Source: Bacillota bacterium (GTDB lineage Bacteria > Bacillota > Clostridia > Lachnospirales > Lachnospiraceae). Taken from it: a DNA stretch of 64,000 nt. The notes below the pieces were generated by a model. That model did not search any database, was not told the origin of the DNA, and saw nothing but the letters and a program-made list of their open reading frames with translations. Positions 7,519 to 14,717 of this stretch are shown here, one piece after another. The stretch is from NCBI GenBank assembly GCA_023439505.1, contig JAEXNR010000017.1:124001-188000 (forward strand). Reading direction: 5' to 3'. The translations under genes were made by a program, and so were the position numbers. Numbering within the stretch: position 1 is the stretch's first letter; each line of letters starts with the position of its first letter.

Positions 7519-8256
7519 ATGAACAATTATAAAATGACAATTCAATATGATGGTGGCCGGTATAAAGGCTGGCAGCGTTTGAAAGATAATGATGGAACCA
7601 TTCAGGGAAAGCTGGAGAATGTATTAACGGAGCTTACCGGTGAACAGGTTGAAGTCATAGGATGCAGTAGAACGGATGCCGGTGTGCACGCTTATGGTCA
7701 GGTGGCAAATTTCAAGACAGAGAGTGGCTATTCCAGAGAAGAAGTTATGCATTATCTGAATCGATATTTGCCCAGGGATATCAGTGTCGTTGAGTTATTG
7801 CCGGCAGCACCCCAGTTTCATTCCAGATATCATGCCAAAGAGAAGACTTATCTGTATCAGATATGGAATGAGGAATACCCGAATCCCTTCATCAGAAAAT
7901 ATAGTATGCAGGTTGAACAACCATTGGATCTGGAACAAATGAGAGCGGCTTGTCAATATTTTCTGGGCTCTCATGATTTTACCGCATTTTCTAATGTGAA
8001 ATCCAAGAAGAAGTCAATGGTCAGAGAGATCTATGGCCTTATAATTGAGAAGCAGAATAGCCTGATTGAGATCAGAATCTGTGGAGATGGATTTCTCTAC
8101 AACATGGTTCGTAAAATTGTTGGCATTTTAATTGAAGTAGGACTTGGAAAACGAAAGGCAGATACAATTCCTGCCTTAATTCATAACAGGGATCGAAGTC
8201 AGATTGGGATACTGGCAGATGCCTGCGGTTTAATCTTAGAGAGTATCACGTATTGA
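7519..8256 (+). CDS. truA: tRNA pseudouridine(38-40) synthase TruA
   Basis: This enzyme converts uridines 38-40 in the tRNA anticodon arm to pseudouridine. The sequence begins with the family pattern YDGGRYKGWQR, and the catalytic Asp is D53 in CSRTDAGVHA. Later motifs include the YHAKEKTYLYQIW stretch, GSHDFTAFSN, and the C-terminal GDGFLYNMVRKIVGILIEVGLGK. The length of 245 aa is normal. AAGGAG lies upstream of ATG 7519. It is a housekeeping gene sitting between a zinc-ribbon gene and a convergent small membrane protein. Confidence 0.96.
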   Translation: MNNYKMTIQYDGGRYKGWQRLKDNDGTIQGKLENVLTELTGEQVEVIGCSRTDAGVHAYGQVANFKTESGYSREEVMHYLNRYLPRDISVVELLPAAPQFHSRYHAKEKTYLYQIWNEEYPNPFIRKYSMQVEQPLDLEQMRAACQYFLGSHDFTAFSNVKSKKKSMVREIYGLIIEKQNSLIEIRICGDGFLYNMVRKIVGILIEVGLGKRKADTIPALIHNRDRSQIGILADACGLILESITY

Positions 8257-8268
8257 CAGGCAACCGTT

Positions 8269-8715
8269 TTAACGGCTGACTGACTGATAAAACCAGCGGT
8301 CCTCATAAGAGCCAGTCTCATCGGTCAAGGTATAATTTGTAAGCTTCTGGTTTGTGTCTTTCATGATACCGGTGTATTCGCCCTGCCTAACTTTCCCAAA
8401 GATTTTATGTTCTTTGGCCTGATAGCGTATTGTTTGACCATTGTAGGAAAGATCAATAAAGGTTAGTTGGCCTTCTTTTCCATAGGATGCGATCCGAATA
8501 TCGTCCGGCTGCTTCTGTTCAATATGATCCAGAAATTCATAAAGCCTCTCTTCATTTCCTCCGCCTGCACCGCCAATGATATATCCTTGGGCCAATGCTT
8601 TATCAGAAGAATAGGAGTTGGGATATCCGATCAAAAGGTAGAGCAGTGCGATGAAGAGAATAAAAATTATAAGAAAAACAGAAAATTTGGTGATTTGGTT
8701 CACTTTTGAATTCAT
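8269..8715 (-). CDS. DUF4362-like single-pass membrane protein
   Basis: The 148-residue product has one N-terminal membrane helix (about residues 12-32) followed by an extracytoplasmic domain. The middle, with LYEFLDHIEQKQPDDIRIASYGKEG and LSYNGQTIRYQAKE, resembles the DUF4362 domain of Bacillus-type proteins, from memory. ATG 8715 has GAGGAGG at the right distance; the longer frame upstream has no such site. It converges on truA with only 12 bases between. Function unknown. Confidence 0.65.
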   Translation of the reverse strand: MNSKVNQITKFSVFLIIFILFIALLYLLIGYPNSYSSDKALAQGYIIGGAGGGNEERLYEFLDHIEQKQPDDIRIASYGKEGQLTFIDLSYNGQTIRYQAKEHKIFGKVRQGEYTGIMKDTNQKLTNYTLTDETGSYEDRWFYQSVSR

Positions 8716-8968
8716 ATGGATTTCCTCCTCTGAGCCATAAGACCAATGATTAATACCTTTTATCATATCATTTCATTATAGAAAATGATATGTTCATTAT
8801 ATACAAAAAATGACAAAAACATTGTTGATTATTCTTCTTATTCCAGTATTTACAATTTATGTAGTTTGATTTATGATAAATATATCTCAATACCATTCAA
8901 ATATTTCTTGAATATCAAAAAATTATTCTTTTTTATTCCCATTTTAATTCAAATAAGGAGGTTTTTAT

Positions 8969-9814
8969 GTGAAGATTGCATTTTGGACCAATGTGAAAGA
9001 CAAATGCGCAGTTTCACCGAATATGGCTGCCATCAGTGTTGCCAGTGTCAGCCGTTTTCCCTATAGAATTATCGCGATGGAAAACCATCTGTGCCCAATT
9101 CCCCTGGGCAGGGCATTTGGTAAAAGTGATCAACGAAGAGTGTTTCTGGAGGTAGGAACTAATTATTACGAAGGAGGGGGGATTGAAGGATTACTAAGGA
9201 GAATATACCGTGGTAATGATCAAGATATTACATTACAATTTTATCTAAAGGAAATTATAAATAAACATCTATATTATATTCCGCAAAGCAGAGTCATTAC
9301 CAGTGAAATCTTTGATTATGAATTAAATGCCTGCTTACAGGGAATTTTACAATTAATTGAAGACAATTCGGACATTTGTTTTATCGATACTGCCAGTCAA
9401 TCCAATCTTACCACCAAAACAATTCTTGAAGAATCAGATTTGATCGTTGTTAATCTAAGTCAGGATCCGTTCATTCTTAAGGACTTCCTCGAAAATTATT
9501 CCTCTATTATTCCAAAATCCATCTTTATCATTAATAATTATGTCAATAACTCTGCCCTTAACACCAAACGGATCTCACGAATGTTTGAGATTCCCATGGA
9601 TAAGCTGGTTACAATACCTGCTTCTGAGTTGTATCAGGAGGCCTATCATCATGGCTGTGTGGTGGAATTCATATCATCAAATTATCATTGCAATAGAGAA
9701 CATCCCAACCACAATTTCATACAGGCAATAAAAAAGGCGGCATTTACAATCATAAAAAATGCTGAGTTAATCGGCAATCTGGACCATTTTGAGATGAATC
9801 AGTGTGGGCGATAA
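8969..9814 (+). CDS. CpaE/ParA-like protein with lost P-loop (Tad-like locus, first gene)
   Basis: The 281-aa product is homologous in layout to the one encoded at 11936: both start MKI-FW, have a DICFIDTAS-type strand where a ParA Walker B would be, and a DLIVVNLSQ strand after it. The Walker A region (NVKDKCAVSPNMAAIS) lacks the GKT core, so ATP binding is doubtful. In Tad systems, CpaE-like proteins help position the pilus machine. It uses a GTG start; AAGGAGG is placed so that an ATG immediately followed by TGA (8967-8972) overlaps the GTG. It begins a run of co-oriented genes ending at 29650. The 200 bases upstream are very AT-rich, with no promoter I would defend. Confidence 0.7.
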   Translation: MKIAFWTNVKDKCAVSPNMAAISVASVSRFPYRIIAMENHLCPIPLGRAFGKSDQRRVFLEVGTNYYEGGGIEGLLRRIYRGNDQDITLQFYLKEIINKHLYYIPQSRVITSEIFDYELNACLQGILQLIEDNSDICFIDTASQSNLTTKTILEESDLIVVNLSQDPFILKDFLENYSSIIPKSIFIINNYVNNSALNTKRISRMFEIPMDKLVTIPASELYQEAYHHGCVVEFISSNYHCNREHPNHNFIQAIKKAAFTIIKNAELIGNLDHFEMNQCGR

Positions 9815-10047
9815 TGATTGTAAGAATCATCGGGCTTATATTGACAGGAGTAATTTTATTCGCTGTATTGATTCATATCGCCGGATGGAAAAATAATCTC
9901 AAGCTGAGGAAAAGAACAGATAAAAATCATATGCAGAATTCAAGGATACCAGCGAGAAAGATAATTATCCTTTATATCTTATCATTAACATGTTTTATTG
10001 TTCTGGGCTTCCTTGCGATCAAATTCTGGATTCGGGGTGAAGTGTGA
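9814..10047 (+). CDS. Small two-helix membrane protein
   Basis: The 77-residue product starts at an ATG that overlaps the stop of the previous gene (TAATG), implying coupled translation. It has a membrane helix at about residues 2-23, a basic loop rich in Lys/Arg (about 25-48) and a second helix (about 50-70), then a short tail. There is no ribosome site of its own. I do not recognise the family. Its position between a CpaE-like and a CpaB-like gene suggests an accessory part of the Tad-like machine. Confidence 0.65.
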   Translation: MIVRIIGLILTGVILFAVLIHIAGWKNNLKLRKRTDKNHMQNSRIPARKIIILYILSLTCFIVLGFLAIKFWIRGEV

Positions 10048-10123
10048 AGTATAAAAAGTTATTCATATAAAAGTCTGTGCCTTCGAAATCTTCGATATAA
10101 AGCTTAGGTGCACCGGATTGGGC

Positions 10124-10198
10124 ATGGAGGCAGCATTCATTAGAGCTAACGCTGAAACTTGTAGTGGTCTGGCAGAAAGGAGGAGTTTTATGACATGA
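10124..10198 (+). CDS. Possible 24-residue peptide coupled to cpaB
   Basis: ATG 10124 opens 24 codons that end in TGA overlapping the cpaB start (ATGA arrangement at 10195). The ribosome site is weak (AGGTG). It could be a real leader peptide or simply the frame in which ATG-ACA-TGA precedes cpaB. Low confidence; recorded because a similar coupled frame precedes the TadB/C gene. Confidence 0.2.
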   Translation: MEAAFIRANAETCSGLAERRSFMT

Positions 10199-11205
10199 GG
10201 AGGAAAGTAAAGAGGACGACAAAACAATTTATAATAGTTGCAGTAATTTGTATCGTTGTAATAGGGGGTGCTGCAACCTTTACATCTATTATTCTAACAA
10301 GACAAATCAAATCTGAGTATCTGGGATTGTTGGAAGAAGCGGATCAGGAGAAGCGTCAGAATCAGCGCAGCGTTTATGTAGCTTCAAGTGATATTATGTC
10401 AGGAGATTTTATAACCGAGCAAAATATCCTGAAGAAAACAATATATTCTTCCCAGCATATGGACGTGTTTATCACAGAGGAAGCTCTCGGTAAGGCTGCA
10501 CTGATTGATATACCTACCGATAGTCCAATCACAGGGAACATGCTAACCGGAAATGCAATCACTTCGGAACTGAGAGAGCTGGAATATGATGTGATACAGA
10601 TTGGGGCAAATGTAGCGGGAAATGATACAGTGGATGTGAGAATATGCTATCCGGACGGTGAAAGTTATGTTATTTTATCGAAGAAAATACTAAGGGGACT
10701 GAACAGTGAGGCAGCGTCCTGCCTGATTTGGATGAATGAGGAAGAGATACACAGAATGTCCGCTGCCATTGTAGACGCCGGCTTGTATTCCGGTTCAAAA
10801 TTATTTGTCACAAGGTATATAGAGCCAAGTATTCAGAGCCCTTCCATTGTTACCTATACCCCAAGTCTGACTATTCTTTCCTTATTGGAAAGCGATCCTA
10901 ATATTGTGAACCGACTTTCGCAGAAATTGAATAAAGAGATTAGAAAAGCACTGGAGAACAGGATGGCACAAAGCATGGAGGTGGATGTCTCGGACATTAA
11001 CTGGGATGTCCAGACATCGAATCAATTTATCTCTGATGAGACTGCACCGCCTGCACCATCCCCACCGTCTTCGCTCCCGCCGGTATCTTCCCCTGATGAA
11101 GTGATAGAAGAAACCGGGATTGGTGAGCTGGGATCGTCGATAGCGTATCATCTTTATGTGCAAGAAGATTTTGAACAGGAGGGAGGCGTGGGATATGAAG
11201 AATAA
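10195..11205 (+). CDS. cpaB: CpaB-like pilus assembly protein with SAF domain
   Basis: The 336-aa product has a basic N-terminus, one membrane helix (about residues 10-35) and an extracytoplasmic part. Residues about 60-120 (RSVYVASSDIMSGDFITEQ and the following TDSPITGNML) match the SAF/CpaB fold, used by RcpC/CpaB proteins of Tad pili. The C-terminus carries a Pro/Ser-rich linker (about residues 281-300) and an acidic tail. In Gram-negative Tad systems CpaB works with the secretin; here, with no outer membrane expected, it may bind cell wall. AAAGGAGGAG precedes the start. The next gene overlaps its end by 11 bases. Confidence 0.8.
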   Translation: MRRKVKRTTKQFIIVAVICIVVIGGAATFTSIILTRQIKSEYLGLLEEADQEKRQNQRSVYVASSDIMSGDFITEQNILKKTIYSSQHMDVFITEEALGKAALIDIPTDSPITGNMLTGNAITSELRELEYDVIQIGANVAGNDTVDVRICYPDGESYVILSKKILRGLNSEAASCLIWMNEEEIHRMSAAIVDAGLYSGSKLFVTRYIEPSIQSPSIVTYTPSLTILSLLESDPNIVNRLSQKLNKEIRKALENRMAQSMEVDVSDINWDVQTSNQFISDETAPPAPSPPSSLPPVSSPDEVIEETGIGELGSSIAYHLYVQEDFEQEGGVGYEE

Positions 11206-11857
11206 TGTGATTGGTTTTGTTGGAATTGATAATTTTGATAATATTCTGTATTTATCCAGAATCCTTTTAAAACTGGGTAAAAAGGTTCTTATGATTGATC
11301 ATTCCGAGTCAAATTCGCTGATGTATTCCATACCGAAACCGTCAGATTCCTGTAGTAATAAGGAGATAATTACATATCGCAGAGTTGATTTTACATGTAT
11401 GCCCTTGTGCAAAGAGATGCTGGAGGAGTACGAAGATATTCTGATAAACTTTGGCTGCAACAAAAGTCAGGAGGATATGTTCCAATGCAGCAGGATTATA
11501 TTTACCACGGATTTGTTTGTGCATCACCAGGAAAGGGTAACAGACTTGATCAGATACCTTTCCGATGAAATTCATAAGGAACTGTTGATTAAGGATGTTA
11601 TCGAAGTCAAAATCACGCCCGATCATGTACTGGATCGAATGGAGCATTTGATACCAAAGGAAGAGGTATCGATTTTATACAGGGATGAGCTTGATTATGA
11701 GAATAGCCTTCTGATTCACAACAATGGGATTGTTCGATTTTATCGTCTATCCAGACAGAGAAGAAATTATCTGATTTCTGAAATAAAGCGGTTTCATCCA
11801 AATCTCAACCAGAAACAGATAAATCATGCTTATCGACAGGCAAAAAGGGGTGATTAG
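11195..11857 (+). CDS. ParA/MinD-fold protein without Walker A
   Basis: The 220-aa product starts VIGFVGIDNFDNILYLSRIL, then KKVLMIDHSES, the layout of a MinD/ParA first strand, P-loop helix and Walker A' strand, but with no Gly-Lys-Thr core. A later DILINFGC strand and RIIFTTDLFV keep the pattern. It is therefore a degenerate ParA-like protein, the second of three in this locus. GGAGGG precedes ATG 11195, which overlaps the end of cpaB. Probably a scaffold or regulatory partner of the machine; no enzymatic role can be claimed. Confidence 0.6.
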   Translation: MKNNVIGFVGIDNFDNILYLSRILLKLGKKVLMIDHSESNSLMYSIPKPSDSCSNKEIITYRRVDFTCMPLCKEMLEEYEDILINFGCNKSQEDMFQCSRIIFTTDLFVHHQERVTDLIRYLSDEIHKELLIKDVIEVKITPDHVLDRMEHLIPKEEVSILYRDELDYENSLLIHNNGIVRFYRLSRQRRNYLISEIKRFHPNLNQKQINHAYRQAKRGD

Positions 11858-11880
11858 TGTAAAAATTAAAATTTTTACAC
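11857..11880. repeat. 24-base perfect inverted repeat after the ParA-like gene
   Basis: GTGTAAAAATT and its exact complement are separated by only AA, starting on the last base of the stop codon. There is no T-run beyond the arm itself. It may be an mRNA-stabilising or processing hairpin, or a protein-binding operator inside the operon. Confidence 0.6.
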
Positions 11881-11935
11881 GGCAAATTTGTGCTGATGCC
11901 CAAATTCGCAGGCATTGGCAGCATGGAGGATTAAT

Positions 11936-12787
11936 ATGAAAATTTCATTCTGGTCACCTGTCCACGGGCAGTCGGGTACCACCAGCAATATTCTGATCAT
12001 CTCCTTACTTGCAGGCATGTTATACAAGAAGTCAGGTATCTTAACACAGACACAATTTAATTATAATAATCTGGAAGCTCCCCTGGTGGGCTCCAATTCG
12101 AAGAACACCGCCTCATATGCCTTTTTTCAGGATGTGGGTCTGGACGCACTCATCAGATATTTTAAGGCATCCAGGTTAACGAGAGAGATCATTGAAAATT
12201 GTTGTATCTCATTAAAGAATACGAATGTCAGCCTGCTCCCCGGTACCTCCAAGAACAATAGAGACTACTTTGACTATGAGATGGAGACAGTATTGCTCAA
12301 TCTCATCAGAAGTATGGAGGATTGGAGGGATCTGATCTATATTGATGTCAATTCAGGCAGTAATCTACTGTCATGGAAGATAATTGCAGACTCGGATTTA
12401 ACGGTTGTGAATCTTAGCCAGAATTTAAGCGTTGTTGATCATTATTTTGAGTGTTTCCGAGATCAAATTCACAGTAAGATATTTTATCTTTTTGGGAATT
12501 ACGATTGTAACTCAAAATACAATATCAATAACATCCGAAGGCGGTATCATAAGGAGATTACAATATTTAATTCCGGGGTAATACCCTATTCTACTACCTA
12601 TCTGGATGCCCAATGTGATGGCAAAGTAATCGATTTTATCAGAAATAATCTATTGTGCGGCAAGGACGATGAAAATCACTATCTGATGCTGAAAGCAAGA
12701 GGTGCTGCCAGGAAAATCCTAATGATGGCAGGCCTTGAGATCAGCGTGGAAGAAAGGATGGAATCAAATGGGCTTTTCGCAAAGTAA
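11936..12787 (+). CDS. CpaE-like ATPase-fold protein (degenerate P-loop)
   Basis: The 283-aa product is the closest of the three to CpaE. A P-loop-like PVHGQSGTTSN is at about residues 8-18, with no Lys where GKT would be. DLIYIDVNSGSN and DLTVVNLSQNLSVVD follow as Walker B-like strands. It is a paralogue of the product at 8969, with the same MKI-FW start. GGAGGA sits 5 bases before ATG 11936. The end overlaps the TadA start by 20 bases, so the two are probably translated together and may act together, as CpaE and the Tad ATPase do elsewhere. Confidence 0.7.
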   Translation: MKISFWSPVHGQSGTTSNILIISLLAGMLYKKSGILTQTQFNYNNLEAPLVGSNSKNTASYAFFQDVGLDALIRYFKASRLTREIIENCCISLKNTNVSLLPGTSKNNRDYFDYEMETVLLNLIRSMEDWRDLIYIDVNSGSNLLSWKIIADSDLTVVNLSQNLSVVDHYFECFRDQIHSKIFYLFGNYDCNSKYNINNIRRRYHKEITIFNSGVIPYSTTYLDAQCDGKVIDFIRNNLLCGKDDENHYLMLKARGAARKILMMAGLEISVEERMESNGLFAK

Positions 12788-14576
12788 TATGATTCTTATG
12801 ACGCTTATCACCCTTGTGTCAGCTCTTGCGGTCTACTTTATCCTGAAAAAGGAGGAGGAGCCAAACGATGAACCGGAAGAAAATTGCAATACGATTCCTT
12901 TTCTGAAAGATGGAATCCGTGCGTTGTTTAATGACATCATAAACCAGAATATCGAGGAACTCTACCTTAATCGAAGGGAGACTCAAAAGAGAGAACAGCA
13001 GAAGATCAGACTTAGTACTGCACTGCGATCCTGTGCCCAGGGAAATATCGGAGAGAAGGAATATACGAAAGACTATATCAAATATTTACTTCAAAAGAAT
13101 ATGGGGGTTAACGAATCTACGATAAATTCAATTATCCCATTTCAACAACCGTTACAGTTGACAATTCAGGATAAATTCGAAATACTTCTATATCTCTTTA
13201 AGCTAGAAGAGAAATTACAGGCATTTGACAAGCTTTGCAGTCTCTGTCAATTTGACGAGCCGAAGTTTAATCAATATGGGCATTATTATGAAATTATTCC
13301 GGAGGAAATTTCAGAAGCCTTTCAATGCTATTATAAGCCATTACGATACATTGATAAACTGGAAATTATCACACAGCGTATCTACCAGGAGGCATATGGA
13401 TTCTCTGTTATTGATGAGCTGCGGGATATGAACATTGATGGGATATCCGGTGGTGTATCCGGTGTCTCTTCAGAGCAGTACAATTATATGGAAGAGGTCA
13501 TCCGGTTTGATAAATTGAAAAAGCCCATGTCCTATGACGGAATCTGGGTATTCTATCGAGGCAAGGCGATCCATCTGTCGTTTTTGAGTTTCGGATGTCA
13601 AAGTGAATTAATCAGAGTTTGTAAGAACTTATATCGTTACGATAATGTAGGACATTTAACATCCTCAAACGGATATAAATTGACCCATTTGTATGATGGC
13701 AGCAGAGTGGTAGTTGTCCGGCCTAAGCTGACCAGTCATTGGGCCTTCTTCCTTCGAAAATTCGACAGTACAAGACATATGGCTATGGAGGCTTTGATCA
13801 AGGATAAAGGAAGTGATAAGGTGATTGAATTAATCCGGTGGATGGTAAAAGGCTGCTTAAATATTATCTTGTCGGGGGATCAAAATTCAGGAAAAACAAC
13901 TGCCCTGAAAGCAATGCTTCAATACGTTGATCAGCGATATCCTATTCGAACAACAGAACAGGAATTCGAATTATGGCTGAACAATGCCTACCCTAATCTT
14001 AATGTGGTTTGTTTTCGCAGTTCTGATGAGGTAAGTATGATGGATTCAATTAATATTCAAAAGAAAACGGATGCGGCAATCATGATATTGGGAGAAGTAT
14101 CCAGCTCCGATTTGGCGAATGCGTTTATTACCCTGACACAAGCTGGTACGAAAGCCACATTTTGCACCTGTCATTGTGTAACGACACAAGACCTGATTGA
14201 TTATTTTAGAAACTCGGTCCTCTCCTATGGGACATTCTCTTCTGAAATGATCGCCGAAGAACAGGTTGCCAATTCGGTTCATATTGATATTCATTGGGAA
14301 AAGTCAGGAGATGGACACCGATTCATCAGCCATATCACTGAAATTATTCCACTGCCAAGGGAAGAAATCTGGCCGGAGGATACAATGGAGTGTATTGCAG
14401 AATGTTTAAAGCGAATCGCAAGAAAAAGGGCATTTTATTCCAAAGATCTGATTTTGTTTGAACATGGGGAATATGTGGTGAAGAATCCATTAAGCAGCAG
14501 GGCAGTTGAGAGAATCCTCAAAAATCTTACGGAGACAGATCGACAAAACTTCTTATCATTTCAATCAGCTGAATAA
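12768..14576 (+). CDS. tadA: TadA-like secretion ATPase with N-terminal membrane segment
   Basis: This is the VirB11/GspE-superfamily motor expected to power assembly of the pilin-like proteins encoded downstream. The Walker A is SGDQNSGKTT near residue 370, the Walker B-like strand IMILGEVSSSD near 436, and an altered His-box FCTCHC where TTIHA is usual. The product of 602 aa is longer than typical Tad ATPases (about 400-480): it has a predicted membrane helix at residues 8-24 and a roughly 200-residue N-terminal region I do not recognise. ATG 12768 lies after AAAGGA. The membrane anchor is unusual for this family, whose members are normally soluble. Confidence 0.82.
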   Translation: MGFSQSNMILMTLITLVSALAVYFILKKEEEPNDEPEENCNTIPFLKDGIRALFNDIINQNIEELYLNRRETQKREQQKIRLSTALRSCAQGNIGEKEYTKDYIKYLLQKNMGVNESTINSIIPFQQPLQLTIQDKFEILLYLFKLEEKLQAFDKLCSLCQFDEPKFNQYGHYYEIIPEEISEAFQCYYKPLRYIDKLEIITQRIYQEAYGFSVIDELRDMNIDGISGGVSGVSSEQYNYMEEVIRFDKLKKPMSYDGIWVFYRGKAIHLSFLSFGCQSELIRVCKNLYRYDNVGHLTSSNGYKLTHLYDGSRVVVVRPKLTSHWAFFLRKFDSTRHMAMEALIKDKGSDKVIELIRWMVKGCLNIILSGDQNSGKTTALKAMLQYVDQRYPIRTTEQEFELWLNNAYPNLNVVCFRSSDEVSMMDSINIQKKTDAAIMILGEVSSSDLANAFITLTQAGTKATFCTCHCVTTQDLIDYFRNSVLSYGTFSSEMIAEEQVANSVHIDIHWEKSGDGHRFISHITEIIPLPREEIWPEDTMECIAECLKRIARKRAFYSKDLILFEHGEYVVKNPLSSRAVERILKNLTETDRQNFLSFQSAE

Positions 14577-14606
14577 AGTTTGAGTTGAAGGGGAAGGTAT
14601 GCCGCT

Positions 14607-14717
14607 GTGATGAATGAGAAATTAGTTTACGCAAAGTTTGAGCCTTTAAAAATAATCGGTCCAAACTTAAGAGGTATTGGAAGGGGAATGGGCGCTGGTA
14701 TGAGGATTATAGTATGA
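14607..14717 (+). CDS. Possible 36-residue Gly-rich small protein coupled to TadB/C
   Basis: A GTG at 14607 (or ATG 14610) opens a frame ending in TGA that overlaps the next ATG as ATGA. AAGGGGAAGG lies 9-10 bases before the GTG. The second half is GPNLRGIGRGMGAGMR-like, basic and Gly-rich. The frame exactly fills the gap between tadA and the platform gene, and the 4-base overlap is typical of real coupled genes. Not recognised; too short to judge by composition. Confidence 0.4.
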   Translation: MMNEKLVYAKFEPLKIIGPNLRGIGRGMGAGMRIIV

